In this document: positions 23,628 to 29,884 of the stretch, piece after piece | Layout of the letters: every line of letters starts with the position of its first letter | Numbering within the stretch: the stretch's first letter is position 1 | NCBI GenBank assembly: GCA_017542915.1 | Contig: JAFXWI010000088.1 | Coordinates: forward strand, 1-29,884 | Length of the DNA: 29,884 nucleotides | Origin: Paludibacteraceae bacterium | GTDB taxonomy: Bacteria > Bacteroidota > Bacteroidia > Bacteroidales > Paludibacteraceae | Direction of reading: 5' to 3' | Translations under genes and position numbers: made by a program | The notes under the pieces: generated by a model | What the model was told of the DNA's origin: nothing | Seen by the model: only the letters and a program-made list of their open reading frames with translations | Database searches by the model: none

Positions 23628-23750
23628 AAAAAGCGGAGCTTCTAAGATTGAAGCTCCGCAATATAAAAAACGAAAGCGGGAACCTGTTAAACAGTGTTCC
23701 ACTTTGTTCTCTAAAAAAACGAAAGCGGGACTGCAATCTTGCTGTTCCGC
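23628..23750 (-). terminator. Three tandem terminator-like hairpins
   Basis: Each unit on the - strand is a hairpin followed by a T-run. Unit 1: 23725-23750, arms GCGGAA/TCCCGC, T7 at 23719-23713. Unit 2: 23679-23700, arms GGAAC/GTTCC, T6 at 23670-23665. Unit 3: 23633-23659, perfect 10-bp GCGGAGCTTC stem, T5 at 23632-23628. Units 1 and 2 share an identical 17-mer (23665-23681 and 23714-23730) spaced 49 nt. Confidence 0.85.
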
Positions 23751-24038
23751 ATTCTGAGGCCCTGGTATTGCCTTTGTAACAAACAGCAACACCGAAGCCC
23801 ACGCCGTATATATTTAATAAGGTACACGCGTATATACGCGCACACATAAATACATACCATAGGCATCTTAGTGTCGCAATGTTTTGTTACTTTACGAAAT
23901 TTACCAGATTTCAGAATGCCAAAACAAAGCGCGTTTAAGACGCTATTTCATAATGTCCGTATCCCACCGCACTTAATGGACACCTCCCCGACGTGAGCAT
24001 TACAAAAAATGTAAAGCCACGAAGCACGATTACAGAAT
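23713..24038 (-). ncRNA. Predicted structured non-coding RNA (rod-like, 6S-like shape)
   Basis: A full promoter upstream and the tandem terminators downstream bracket about 325 nt with no convincing gene. The 3' part (23749-23919) folds by eye into one long interrupted rod. Paired arms from base to tip: 23911-23919/23749-23757 (9 bp), 23902-23906/23763-23767, 23880-23890/23776-23785, 23871-23877/23786-23792, 23862-23869/23795-23805, 23847-23857/23806-23816, then the palindrome CGCGTATATACGCG at 23827-23840. The 5' part has three small hairpins. A long rod with internal bubbles is the shape of 6S RNA. A Bacteroidales ncRNA with exactly this promoter/terminator bracketing (Bacteroidales-1 RNA) is also known. 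Identity was not verified. Confidence 0.62.
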
Positions 24039-24044
24039 ACGGCG

Positions 24045-24076
24045 CAAAATTACTACAAAAAATTGAATTACGCAAA
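24045..24076 (-). promoter_or_regulatory. Bacteroidota-type promoter driving the predicted ncRNA
   Basis: On the - strand TTTG (24076-24073), a 20-bp spacer and TAATTTTG (24052-24045) match the full consensus. No protein gene follows for over 500 nt, so its product is probably the structured RNA. Confidence 0.8.
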
Positions 24077-24085
24077 TAATTTTAC

Positions 24086-24125
24086 AAAAAAAAGTACTTT
24101 TTGCGAGAAAAAGCACCTTTTTTTT
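24086..24125 (-). terminator. Terminator of the TonB-dependent receptor gene
   Basis: A 9-bp stem with one mismatch (24094-24102 with 24108-24116) is flanked by eight A at 24086-24093 and eight T at 24118-24125, giving T8 after the hairpin on the - strand. It could also act on the + strand. Confidence 0.85.
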
Positions 24126-24141
24126 CCATTTTTTGTTTGTT

Positions 24142-24176
24142 TTCTACCATTTCACGACAAAACCTGCGTGTACGTT
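24142..24176. repeat. 35-bp exact duplicate of the TonB-receptor 3' end (copy 2)
   Basis: The receptor's own C-terminal codons and stop, identical to 17228-17262. The flanking bases differ on both sides. Confidence 0.95.
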
Positions 24177-26378
24177 GATACCCGCTTGCGGGAAATACCA
24201 AACGGCAGTTTCGTATCGCTGGGTCGTGTCATCGTAATATTTCTGCGAACCTCCGTTATTGACGTACTTGGTATTGAAGAGGTTGTTAATCTGACATTTG
24301 ATGGTAATGTCAGGTACGTGCTTGTTCGTAATAGGCAGCAGATAGCGCAGCACTAAGTTGGTGACGGAATACGCTTTTAACTCGGTTTTCGCTTCCTCCA
24401 TATTACCCAAGTACTGACTGCTGACCACGAGGGTCTGGATATCGGCATTGAAGCCTGCGTGGTGGAAAGAGAACATATTCCCTGCTGTCCAATCGGGAGA
24501 GAAAGAGATCGTGCGCCATGTATCACCATCTTTCCATTTATTACGACTCCACGTGAGGTTACCGCTCCATGCGAACCAAGGTGTCCACTCCACCCCGAAA
24601 TGAAACTCCGCACCGGTACGATAAGAGCGTTTCACATTCGTGGTAATCGGATACCCGACGCTGCTGACGTCACCGGTGGTGATCAGTTGGTTGTCGTAGT
24701 CCATGAAATAGAGGTTCAGACCAATCGTCCAAGGCATCGCGTAGCCGCTCTTGAGAACACCCGGAGACGAGAATCCGTAACCCAACTCATAGTCGTACAG
24801 ACGCTCCGGTTTCGGATCCTCGGGATTCATATTCGTTACGAAGTTATTTCGGGTCGGCTCACGGTGTGCCACGGCGAAGGTAGCGGAGAGACGGTGCCCC
24901 TTATTGTCATACGTCAGACCGGCTTTGGGGTTGAAGAAATGCCACGTGTGATGCTTGTCAATCGATTCCCGAGCGTCCAGATAACTCATCTCCTCGTTAT
25001 CGCCCCAGATCTTATAATCCACCAGACGGTATTGCAGATCGCCGTAGAGACTCAGTTTCTCTTGTCCTCGGTACAACACACGCCAGTTGGCTTTGGCGTA
25101 GATATTTCCATCCGTCTTACGCCCGAAACCCTCGTAATAGGGTATGAACATCCGCTCAGCAAAGAGGGTGGTGTCTATATTTCCGTACTGCTTACCGCGG
25201 TATTGGTTGAGGGCAATACCCATCTGTACATCCACTTTCTCATGCACATATTTGGTGGTCAGGATGCCTCCGTAGAAATGGTTTTTCAATCCTTTTTGGG
25301 TAATGTCGAGGGGCTGTTGGGTCATATAATCGGCAGTGAGCATCTCGTAGTAACCGGTTCCGTACGTATAATGGGCGGTAGCGGAGAGTGTCCAGTTGAG
25401 GTTGAAGCGGTGTCCCACATGCATATGCACATGGTGTTGCTGGTAGTTATCGGTCTGGTTGTCGTAATAAGCGATGTTGCCGTTTTTGTCGATATACTCA
25501 CCGGCAGGGTTATACCGTCTGTCGGCTCCGTTGACGCCGTACGCATGATCGTAGTCCACACCGTACCAAGCCATATAGGTCTTCTCCTTACCGCCAAAAG
25601 CAGTGAGGGTAACAGCTGTCCGGCTGTTCTGCCAGCCTAACTCTCCTTGATAACTGAGGAGGTTGGACTTAGCTCTGCGGATATAACCGTCGGAGTTCAC
25701 TTTCGAGAACCGTCCACCGAGGTGCCACGCGCCTTTTTTCTCCATGCGGTCGCCCCAATAGACATCGGCTTTGACCATCTCGCGGAAGGTGTTGTACATA
25801 CCACCGTTGAAATCGAGTTCGGCTCTGACGGGTCCGGGATGACTACTCTCCGGCACGGTGGCATCGAGGGTACGAAGGTTGACACTGGCACCGAAACTAC
25901 TACCGCCATTAGCACTCGTTCCGACACCTCGTTGTACCTGCAAACTGCTCACGCCGCTTGCCATATCGGTGAGGTTGACCCAGAAGACCGATTGACTCTC
26001 GGCATCATTGAGCGGCACCTCGTTCATGGTCATGTTGATACGCGTCTGGTCGGTACCGCGCACATGGAAATAGGTGTAGCCGACTCCCAAACCGTCATCT
26101 GAGGTCACTACCATCGAAGGGGCGGTGCTCAGCAGGTACGGCAGGTTCTGACCCGAGTTATCTCGGTTCAGCTGCTCATGGGTCATCTCCTGCTTACTGA
26201 TAGTAGCCTGCACGACAGGCGCACTGACGACGATCTCGTCCATGCGTTTGCTCAGATAGAAAGAGGTGTCCTCTCCAAACGGATCCGGCTGGTTAGTCAC
26301 TTGCGCACACAGGTGCGCGTTCATTACAGATACGCATGCGCATACGCATAACGTACGAATAGAAAGAGTTGTTTTCAT
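24144..26378 (-). CDS. TonB-dependent outer-membrane receptor, probably for thiamine (Omr1/OmpT-like)
   Basis: A 744-residue receptor with a signal peptide (about 1-25, ending HLCA), a plug domain (about 45-175) with ISKQEMTHEQL, the TonB-receptor pattern YFHVRGTDQTRINMTMNEVP and QRGVGTSANGGSSFGASVNL, then a large beta-barrel with many aromatic strand ends and a late INNLFNTKYVNNGG motif. It ends in FVVKW with a C-terminal aromatic, as in outer-membrane barrels. No N-terminal carboxypeptidase-like domain and no SusD partner are present, arguing against a glycan system. The TPP riboswitch 4 nt before the ATG suggests that the ligand is thiamine, TPP or a precursor. Bacteroidota receptors under such control (Omr1) are known. 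Its last 35 bp are duplicated at 17228-17262. Confidence 0.9.
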   Translation of the reverse strand: MKTTLSIRTLCVCACVSVMNAHLCAQVTNQPDPFGEDTSFYLSKRMDEIVVSAPVVQATISKQEMTHEQLNRDNSGQNLPYLLSTAPSMVVTSDDGLGVGYTYFHVRGTDQTRINMTMNEVPLNDAESQSVFWVNLTDMASGVSSLQVQRGVGTSANGGSSFGASVNLRTLDATVPESSHPGPVRAELDFNGGMYNTFREMVKADVYWGDRMEKKGAWHLGGRFSKVNSDGYIRRAKSNLLSYQGELGWQNSRTAVTLTAFGGKEKTYMAWYGVDYDHAYGVNGADRRYNPAGEYIDKNGNIAYYDNQTDNYQQHHVHMHVGHRFNLNWTLSATAHYTYGTGYYEMLTADYMTQQPLDITQKGLKNHFYGGILTTKYVHEKVDVQMGIALNQYRGKQYGNIDTTLFAERMFIPYYEGFGRKTDGNIYAKANWRVLYRGQEKLSLYGDLQYRLVDYKIWGDNEEMSYLDARESIDKHHTWHFFNPKAGLTYDNKGHRLSATFAVAHREPTRNNFVTNMNPEDPKPERLYDYELGYGFSSPGVLKSGYAMPWTIGLNLYFMDYDNQLITTGDVSSVGYPITTNVKRSYRTGAEFHFGVEWTPWFAWSGNLTWSRNKWKDGDTWRTISFSPDWTAGNMFSFHHAGFNADIQTLVVSSQYLGNMEEAKTELKAYSVTNLVLRYLLPITNKHVPDITIKCQINNLFNTKYVNNGGSQKYYDDTTQRYETAVWYFPQAGINVHAGFVVKW

Positions 26379-26381
26379 TTT

Positions 26382-26440
26382 TCTTTGGCAGCATTACCTG
26401 CCCAAGTTCTACGGGTGTAATCTCAGCAAATGCACCCCGA
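26382..26440 (-). promoter_or_regulatory. TPP riboswitch (THI element)
   Basis: Reading the - strand, the order of conserved blocks is that of the TPP aptamer: TCGGGGTGC (26440-26432), a minimal P3 loop, GCTGAGA (26427-26421), TACACCC (26419-26413), GAAC, then a GGCAGGTAATGCTGCC hairpin corresponding to the conserved GG-x-TAAT-x-CC block. P2 pairs GGGGTGC with ACACCC. The aptamer ends about 4 nt before the ATG (26378), so bound TPP would hide the ribosome entry site. No separate terminator is visible, suggesting translational control. Confidence 0.93.
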
Positions 26441-26459
26441 ATGATTAATAAATATTGTC

Positions 26460-27239
26460 CTACAGTCTAAAGCAGACTGTTAAGTACCAGCCCCACTCGG
26501 AGAGATAGTGTTTCTCCTTGCGGAGGGTCTTGTCTTTGACGATGTTATTGAGACCGAAGTCATACCCTCCTTGCAGGCGGTACCGATCCCACTCGATACC
26601 CATGCCTAAATCCCATTGGATATTCGCGCGGATGAGCTCATCGGCGTAACGGTCGTATTTAGAGGTCGGCACGCCTATGCTCTCCAACCACTCTTTGGTT
26701 CCTTCGCTCAGGTCGAGTTTCATATTATCGTTCTGGGCGAGACCCACATGGATCTGCGGACCGGTGAAGAAGAAGAGGTTGAGTTTCTTCCACAGCGGCA
26801 CGGTATAATAGACGCGAATCGGGATCATCAGATCATGCTCGACCACCTTGTGCTTGATCACCTCCATCTGCACGCGTTGCGCAGTCATGGAACGCCAGTG
26901 TTGGTCTGCCTTGCCGTACAGGATCGAATAGTGCAGACCGGTCTGCAAACCAAAATGCATCGGCAGCAGGAAGGTGAACGAAGCGCCTACTTGTCCGCCG
27001 TTGAGGTACATCTCCGGAAAGGAGGTACGATGCGTGTGCTGGTAGTGCTGCGCAAAACCGAACTCGATGCGGTACTCCACACCGAACTTATACGCCTCTT
27101 CAGTCCGCGTCTTACGCGTCGGGTCGAAGAACGAGTTATCGGCTATCTGCAAATCCGGCGTACGCGTCTTATCGTCCGCCCACATGCCGATACCACATGC
27201 GCATATCAAGAGGGTTACAAAAATCCTTTTCACGTTCAC
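26460..27239 (-). CDS. Outer-membrane beta-barrel protein (OMP_b-brl type)
   Basis: A 259-residue protein with a signal peptide (about 1-21, ending GMWA) and repeated amphipathic strands: GVEYRIEFGFAQHY, GASFTFLLPMHFGLQTGLHYS, DLMIPIRVYYTVP, NLFFFTGPQIHVGL and YRLQGGYDFGL. This is the pattern of small barrels with the outer-membrane protein beta-barrel domain common in Bacteroidota (PorT-like fold class). It lies between the M13 peptidase gene (47-nt spacer made mostly of heptamer repeats) and the riboswitch-controlled receptor gene. Function unknown; a link to uptake is only positional. Confidence 0.75.
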   Translation of the reverse strand: MNVKRIFVTLLICACGIGMWADDKTRTPDLQIADNSFFDPTRKTRTEEAYKFGVEYRIEFGFAQHYQHTHRTSFPEMYLNGGQVGASFTFLLPMHFGLQTGLHYSILYGKADQHWRSMTAQRVQMEVIKHKVVEHDLMIPIRVYYTVPLWKKLNLFFFTGPQIHVGLAQNDNMKLDLSEGTKEWLESIGVPTSKYDRYADELIRANIQWDLGMGIEWDRYRLQGGYDFGLNNIVKDKTLRKEKHYLSEWGWYLTVCFRL

Positions 27240-27260
27240 GTATTATCTTTTGAAAAAGAT

Positions 27261-27288
27261 ATTAATTATTCATTATTCATTATTAATT
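27261..27288. repeat. Heptamer tandem repeat in the M13-peptidase/barrel spacer
   Basis: Units ATTAATT, ATTCATT, ATTCATT, ATTAATT fill 28 bp and run into the M13 peptidase stop codon (TAA on the - strand, 27289-27287). Confidence 0.88.
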
Positions 27289-29305
27289 ACCAGATGGACA
27301 CACGGTTTTCAGGTGCCACATACATCGGGGACTCCGGTGTCACGTTCCAAGCCTCGTACCAAGCATTGATCTGCGGCAGAGCGCCGTTCACACGCCAACG
27401 ACCGAGGGAGTGAGGATCGCTCTTTGTGCGGTTGAGAATCTCCTCCGGACGGATGTTACCTGCCCATACGTTCGCATAAGCGAGGAAGAAACGTTGTGCC
27501 GGGGTGAAGCCGTCACGGGTCTGCAAACGGTCTTTCTCTGCCTTGGCTTCCTCATTAAGACAGAAAGCCAAGTAACTAACCTGCAGACCTCCGTGGTCAG
27601 CGATGTTCTCACCAAGGGTGAACGCACCGTTCGCATGAACACCCGGAGCAACTTCAATCTTATTGAATGCCTCTTCCATCACTTTCGTGCGGGCATCGAA
27701 AGCAGCCTTGTCTTCAGCCGTCCACCAGTTGACCATGTTACCGTCCTTGTCAAACTGACAACCCTGATCGTCAAAGCCGTGGGTCATCTCGTGTCCGATG
27801 ACTACACCGATAGCACCGTAGTTGAACGCATCGTCGGCGCTCATGTCAAAGAACGGATACTGGAGAATACCGGCAGGGAAGCAGATCTCGTTGGACGAGG
27901 GGTTGTAGTACGCATTCACGGTCTGCGGGTTCATGTACCATTTCTTCTTATCCACCGGCTTGCCCAGATAACTCAGGCTGTACTCCTGCTCGAACTTAGC
28001 GGCACGCTCGATATTTGCATAGTACGTATCTTCGGCGTTGATATCCAGCTTGGAGTAGTCACGCCACTCGTCCGGATAACCGATCTTGATCGTGATTGCA
28101 TTCAGTTTCTCCAAGGCTTTGGCTTTGGTCTCATCGCTCATCCATGTGAGGTTCTCGATGCGGATACCAAGGGCTTTTTGGAGGTTCTTGACGAGCGCTA
28201 ACATACGCTCTTTGTTCTCCTCAGGGAAGTACTTGGCTACATACATCTGTCCTACTGCCTCGCCGAGAGTACCGTTGACGATACCCACCGCGCGTTTCCA
28301 AAGCGGTGACGGCTCCTCGCGACCCGACATCACCTTGCCGTAGAAATCAAACGAAGTCATGTATATCTCCGTCGTCAGATAGGACGCCGCACCCTCGATG
28401 ACCTGCCAGCTAAAGAGCGTTTTCAGATCCTCTAACGGTTCGTCTGCGAGCATCTTTCCTGCTTCCTGCAAATGAGGGATCTGTCCTACAGAGAGGCTGT
28501 CCAACTCGATGTTCAATGCACCGAAATAGGCTTTCCAATCCACCTCGGGAACGAGATTTTGGAGCTCCTCCACACTCATCTTGTTATAGTTACGGATCGG
28601 GTCACGCAGCTCCACGTTGCTGTACGCAGCTTTAGCCAGACGGGTCTCCATACGAAGCACGGTCTGCGCCTTAGCGGCTGCGTCCTCAAAGCCGAAGAGT
28701 CCGAACATCTTCTCTACGTACGCTACATACGCGTTACGGATAGCGGTGGTCTGCTCGTCGGTGTCGAGGTAATACTCTTTCTCGCCCAAGGAGAAACCGG
28801 CCTGCGCCTCGTTGAGGATATTCATGGAGCTGTTCATCGCATCGGCATCCACATACATTGCCCAGAGCTGATAATCCATCGCTGCGCCTAAGATCTTACT
28901 CAAGTCCTCACGGTTGCTGATGGCTGCTATCTCATCGAGCGTGTGTTGTACGGGCGCGATACCCTCCTGATCACGACGAGCGGTATCCATTGCCAAGTTA
29001 TAGAGGTCACCGATCTTCTGCGCTACGGAGCCTTGTTTCTGTTTCTCAGACGCTAAGTCTTGGATCAGACCGTTGACTTGCTCCAAGTTATTCTGACCGA
29101 GTTTGTCGAACGAACCGAAACGGCTGTATTCGGGGGTCAAGGGGTTGTTTGCCATCCATCCGCCGCAGGCGAATTGGTAAAAATCATCTTGTGCTACTAC
29201 GGTGGTGTCCAAGTTATCCAAGGAGATACCGGTAGTCTGTTCTTTCTTTGTGCATGCTGTTGTCATCACTGTCATAGCTGCTACTGCAAATAATACTTTT
29301 TTCAT
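27287..29305 (-). CDS. pepO: M13-family metallopeptidase lipoprotein (PepO/neprilysin-like)
   Basis: A 672-residue zinc endopeptidase of the neprilysin family, expected to cleave oligopeptides in the envelope. Zinc ligands: HEMTH with His505, Glu506 and His509, and ENIAD with Glu566 and Asp570. VNAYYNPSSNEI and the end ENRVSIW are also typical of M13. A lipoprotein signal peptide (MKKVLFAVAAMTVMTTAC, Cys18) places it on a membrane. The ATG at 29305 is preferred over one at 29329 because it gives a normal signal peptide. It has its own promoter with a leader of about 130 nt and is probably first gene of a unit including the barrel protein. Confidence 0.93.
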   Translation of the reverse strand: MKKVLFAVAAMTVMTTACTKKEQTTGISLDNLDTTVVAQDDFYQFACGGWMANNPLTPEYSRFGSFDKLGQNNLEQVNGLIQDLASEKQKQGSVAQKIGDLYNLAMDTARRDQEGIAPVQHTLDEIAAISNREDLSKILGAAMDYQLWAMYVDADAMNSSMNILNEAQAGFSLGEKEYYLDTDEQTTAIRNAYVAYVEKMFGLFGFEDAAAKAQTVLRMETRLAKAAYSNVELRDPIRNYNKMSVEELQNLVPEVDWKAYFGALNIELDSLSVGQIPHLQEAGKMLADEPLEDLKTLFSWQVIEGAASYLTTEIYMTSFDFYGKVMSGREEPSPLWKRAVGIVNGTLGEAVGQMYVAKYFPEENKERMLALVKNLQKALGIRIENLTWMSDETKAKALEKLNAITIKIGYPDEWRDYSKLDINAEDTYYANIERAAKFEQEYSLSYLGKPVDKKKWYMNPQTVNAYYNPSSNEICFPAGILQYPFFDMSADDAFNYGAIGVVIGHEMTHGFDDQGCQFDKDGNMVNWWTAEDKAAFDARTKVMEEAFNKIEVAPGVHANGAFTLGENIADHGGLQVSYLAFCLNEEAKAEKDRLQTRDGFTPAQRFFLAYANVWAGNIRPEEILNRTKSDPHSLGRWRVNGALPQINAWYEAWNVTPESPMYVAPENRVSIW

Positions 29306-29437
29306 ATGTTTATAATACCTTTTAGTCATTTTTAGACCGCATTGACGCGCGCCCTACGTCCGCGCGCAAACCTTTGCGGCTAAGCGAAATGTTTTTTCTC
29401 ATGCAAGATTGCACTCGATTAAAAACCTTTGCGGCTG

Positions 29438-29468
29438 CAAAGGTACTACTTTTTTTGCAAATATGCAA
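29438..29468 (-). promoter_or_regulatory. Bacteroidota-type promoter of the M13 peptidase gene, with an overlapping palindrome
   Basis: On the - strand TTG (29468-29466), a 20-bp spacer and TACCTTTG (29445-29438) fit the consensus. The -7 element overlaps a perfect inverted repeat, CCTTTGC-GGCT-GCAAAGG (29426-29443), and a 14-bp direct repeat AAACCTTTGCGGCT lies at 29423-29436 and 29368-29381. The leader also has GC-rich arms near 29345-29367. Confidence 0.75.
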
Positions 29469-29478
29469 GAAAAAAGAG

Positions 29479-29505
29479 AAAAATCGCCCGATTTGAGCGA
29501 TTTTT
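29479..29505 (-). terminator. Intrinsic terminator of the gene at the right edge
   Basis: A perfect 9-bp stem (AAAAATCGC 29479-29487 with GCGATTTTT 29497-29505) and 9-nt loop, followed on the - strand by CTCTTTTTTC. It lies 21 nt past the stop of the edge gene. Confidence 0.85.
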
Positions 29506-29526
29506 CGTTTTTTCTGAATTCGGCTT

Positions 29527-29884
29527 TTAGCCGTTGTGCTCGGCGTCATACGCCTCTTTCTCCAGTTTCCAGAGGAAGGCACGCATGGTCTTTTTGCCAT
29601 CGGCGAGGTCTTTCTGGGCTGCGAAAGCCTGCTGGTCAGCGGACATCTTCGACAGGTCGACCGCACGTGCGGCTACGGCTGCTGCTACTGCCGAGAAACA
29701 AGAACGGATCTTGGTCTCCTTGGCGGTCACAGGGGTCGAACGAGTGATCGAGTTCAGACCGCGGAGGTACAGACGAGAGCAGTCAGGGTTCTGGGTCGGA
29801 GCTACACGGTGAGTAGCGAGAACCATCTTCTGGTCGGCTGCGTGTTGGGACTTCTTGTTGATTTTGGTGAGAGCACCGCTGACG
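29527..29884 (-). CDS. C-terminal part of an unidentified protein
   Basis: The last 118 or so codons of a gene that continues past the right edge: the frame is open to base 29884, so the ATG at 29826 is internal. The visible sequence has a basic stretch (TKINKKSQ), a segment with Arg and Ser/Thr (SITRSTPVTAKETKIRSCF), an alanine-rich helix and a C-terminal part with DLSKMSADQQAF. It has no signal or membrane segment. I do not recognise the family. It ends at a strong terminator. Confidence 0.7.
   Translation of the reverse strand, partial: VSGALTKINKKSQHAADQKMVLATHRVAPTQNPDCSRLYLRGLNSITRSTPVTAKETKIRSCFSAVAAAVAARAVDLSKMSADQQAFAAQKDLADGKKTMRAFLWKLEKEAYDAEHNG

Noticed and set aside
23517..23847. 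Two - strand open frames of 74 and 91 codons upstream of the phosphoesterase
   Set aside because: They run through the rod-like RNA and the terminator hairpins, have unrelated overlapping frames and no ribosome-binding site; better explained as non-coding RNA.
24459..25640. 393-codon open frame on the + strand
   Set aside because: Antisense to the TonB-dependent receptor barrel; no signal peptide or motif.

Overview
The window looks like chromosomal DNA from a member of the order Bacteroidales (phylum Bacteroidota), probably host-associated. Evidence: a fused SecDF translocase, ClpP and ClpX of Bacteroidales type, the panC / single-domain glycogen synthase / DUF4270 lipoprotein neighbourhood, two secreted proteins with type IX secretion (T9SS) C-terminal signals, a TonB-dependent receptor, and several promoters of the Bacteroidota form TTTG/TTG-N20-TAnnTTTG. 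No tRNA, rRNA, CRISPR array or complete transposon was recognised.

Layout. 1-3107 (+): end of secDF, then clpP and clpX, tightly packed and closed by a bidirectional terminator. 3167-5447 (-): a DUF4270 lipoprotein and a one-domain glycogen/starch synthase, divergent from panC-pdxB (5603-7445, +). 7574-17264 (+): ileS with its own promoter, a small lipoprotein, a large AsmA-family protein, an M3 metallopeptidase lipoprotein and a small membrane protein. 17352-21659 (-): two T9SS-type surface proteins, each followed by a roughly 45-50 residue microprotein of one family (MKK-Y-x-x-PNTE start). 21830-22454 (-): a PIN-domain toxin and its antitoxin. 22736-23488 (-): an LpxH-like phosphoesterase with altered metal ligands. 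23489-24143: a structured intergenic region that appears to encode a non-coding RNA with its own promoter, a long rod-like fold and three tandem terminators. 24144-29305 (-): an M13 metallopeptidase lipoprotein, an outer-membrane beta-barrel protein, and a TonB-dependent receptor preceded by a clear TPP riboswitch. 29527-29884 (-): the end of an unidentified gene.

How it works together. The left half is housekeeping: secretion, proteolysis, pantothenate and pyridoxal-phosphate synthesis, isoleucyl-tRNA charging. The right half is cell-envelope and acquisition functions. The TPP riboswitch indicates that the receptor imports thiamine or a relative across the outer membrane.

Three things stand out. 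(1) Short degenerate tandem repeats, mostly 7-mers with 8-mers and 11-mers, occur both in intergenic spacers and in frame inside genes (pdxB, four places in ileS, a membrane protein). (2) A 35-bp exact copy of the riboswitch-controlled receptor's 3' end lies 7 kb away at the end of another gene. (3) The secreted-protein/microprotein pairs and the rod-shaped RNA have no assigned function here.
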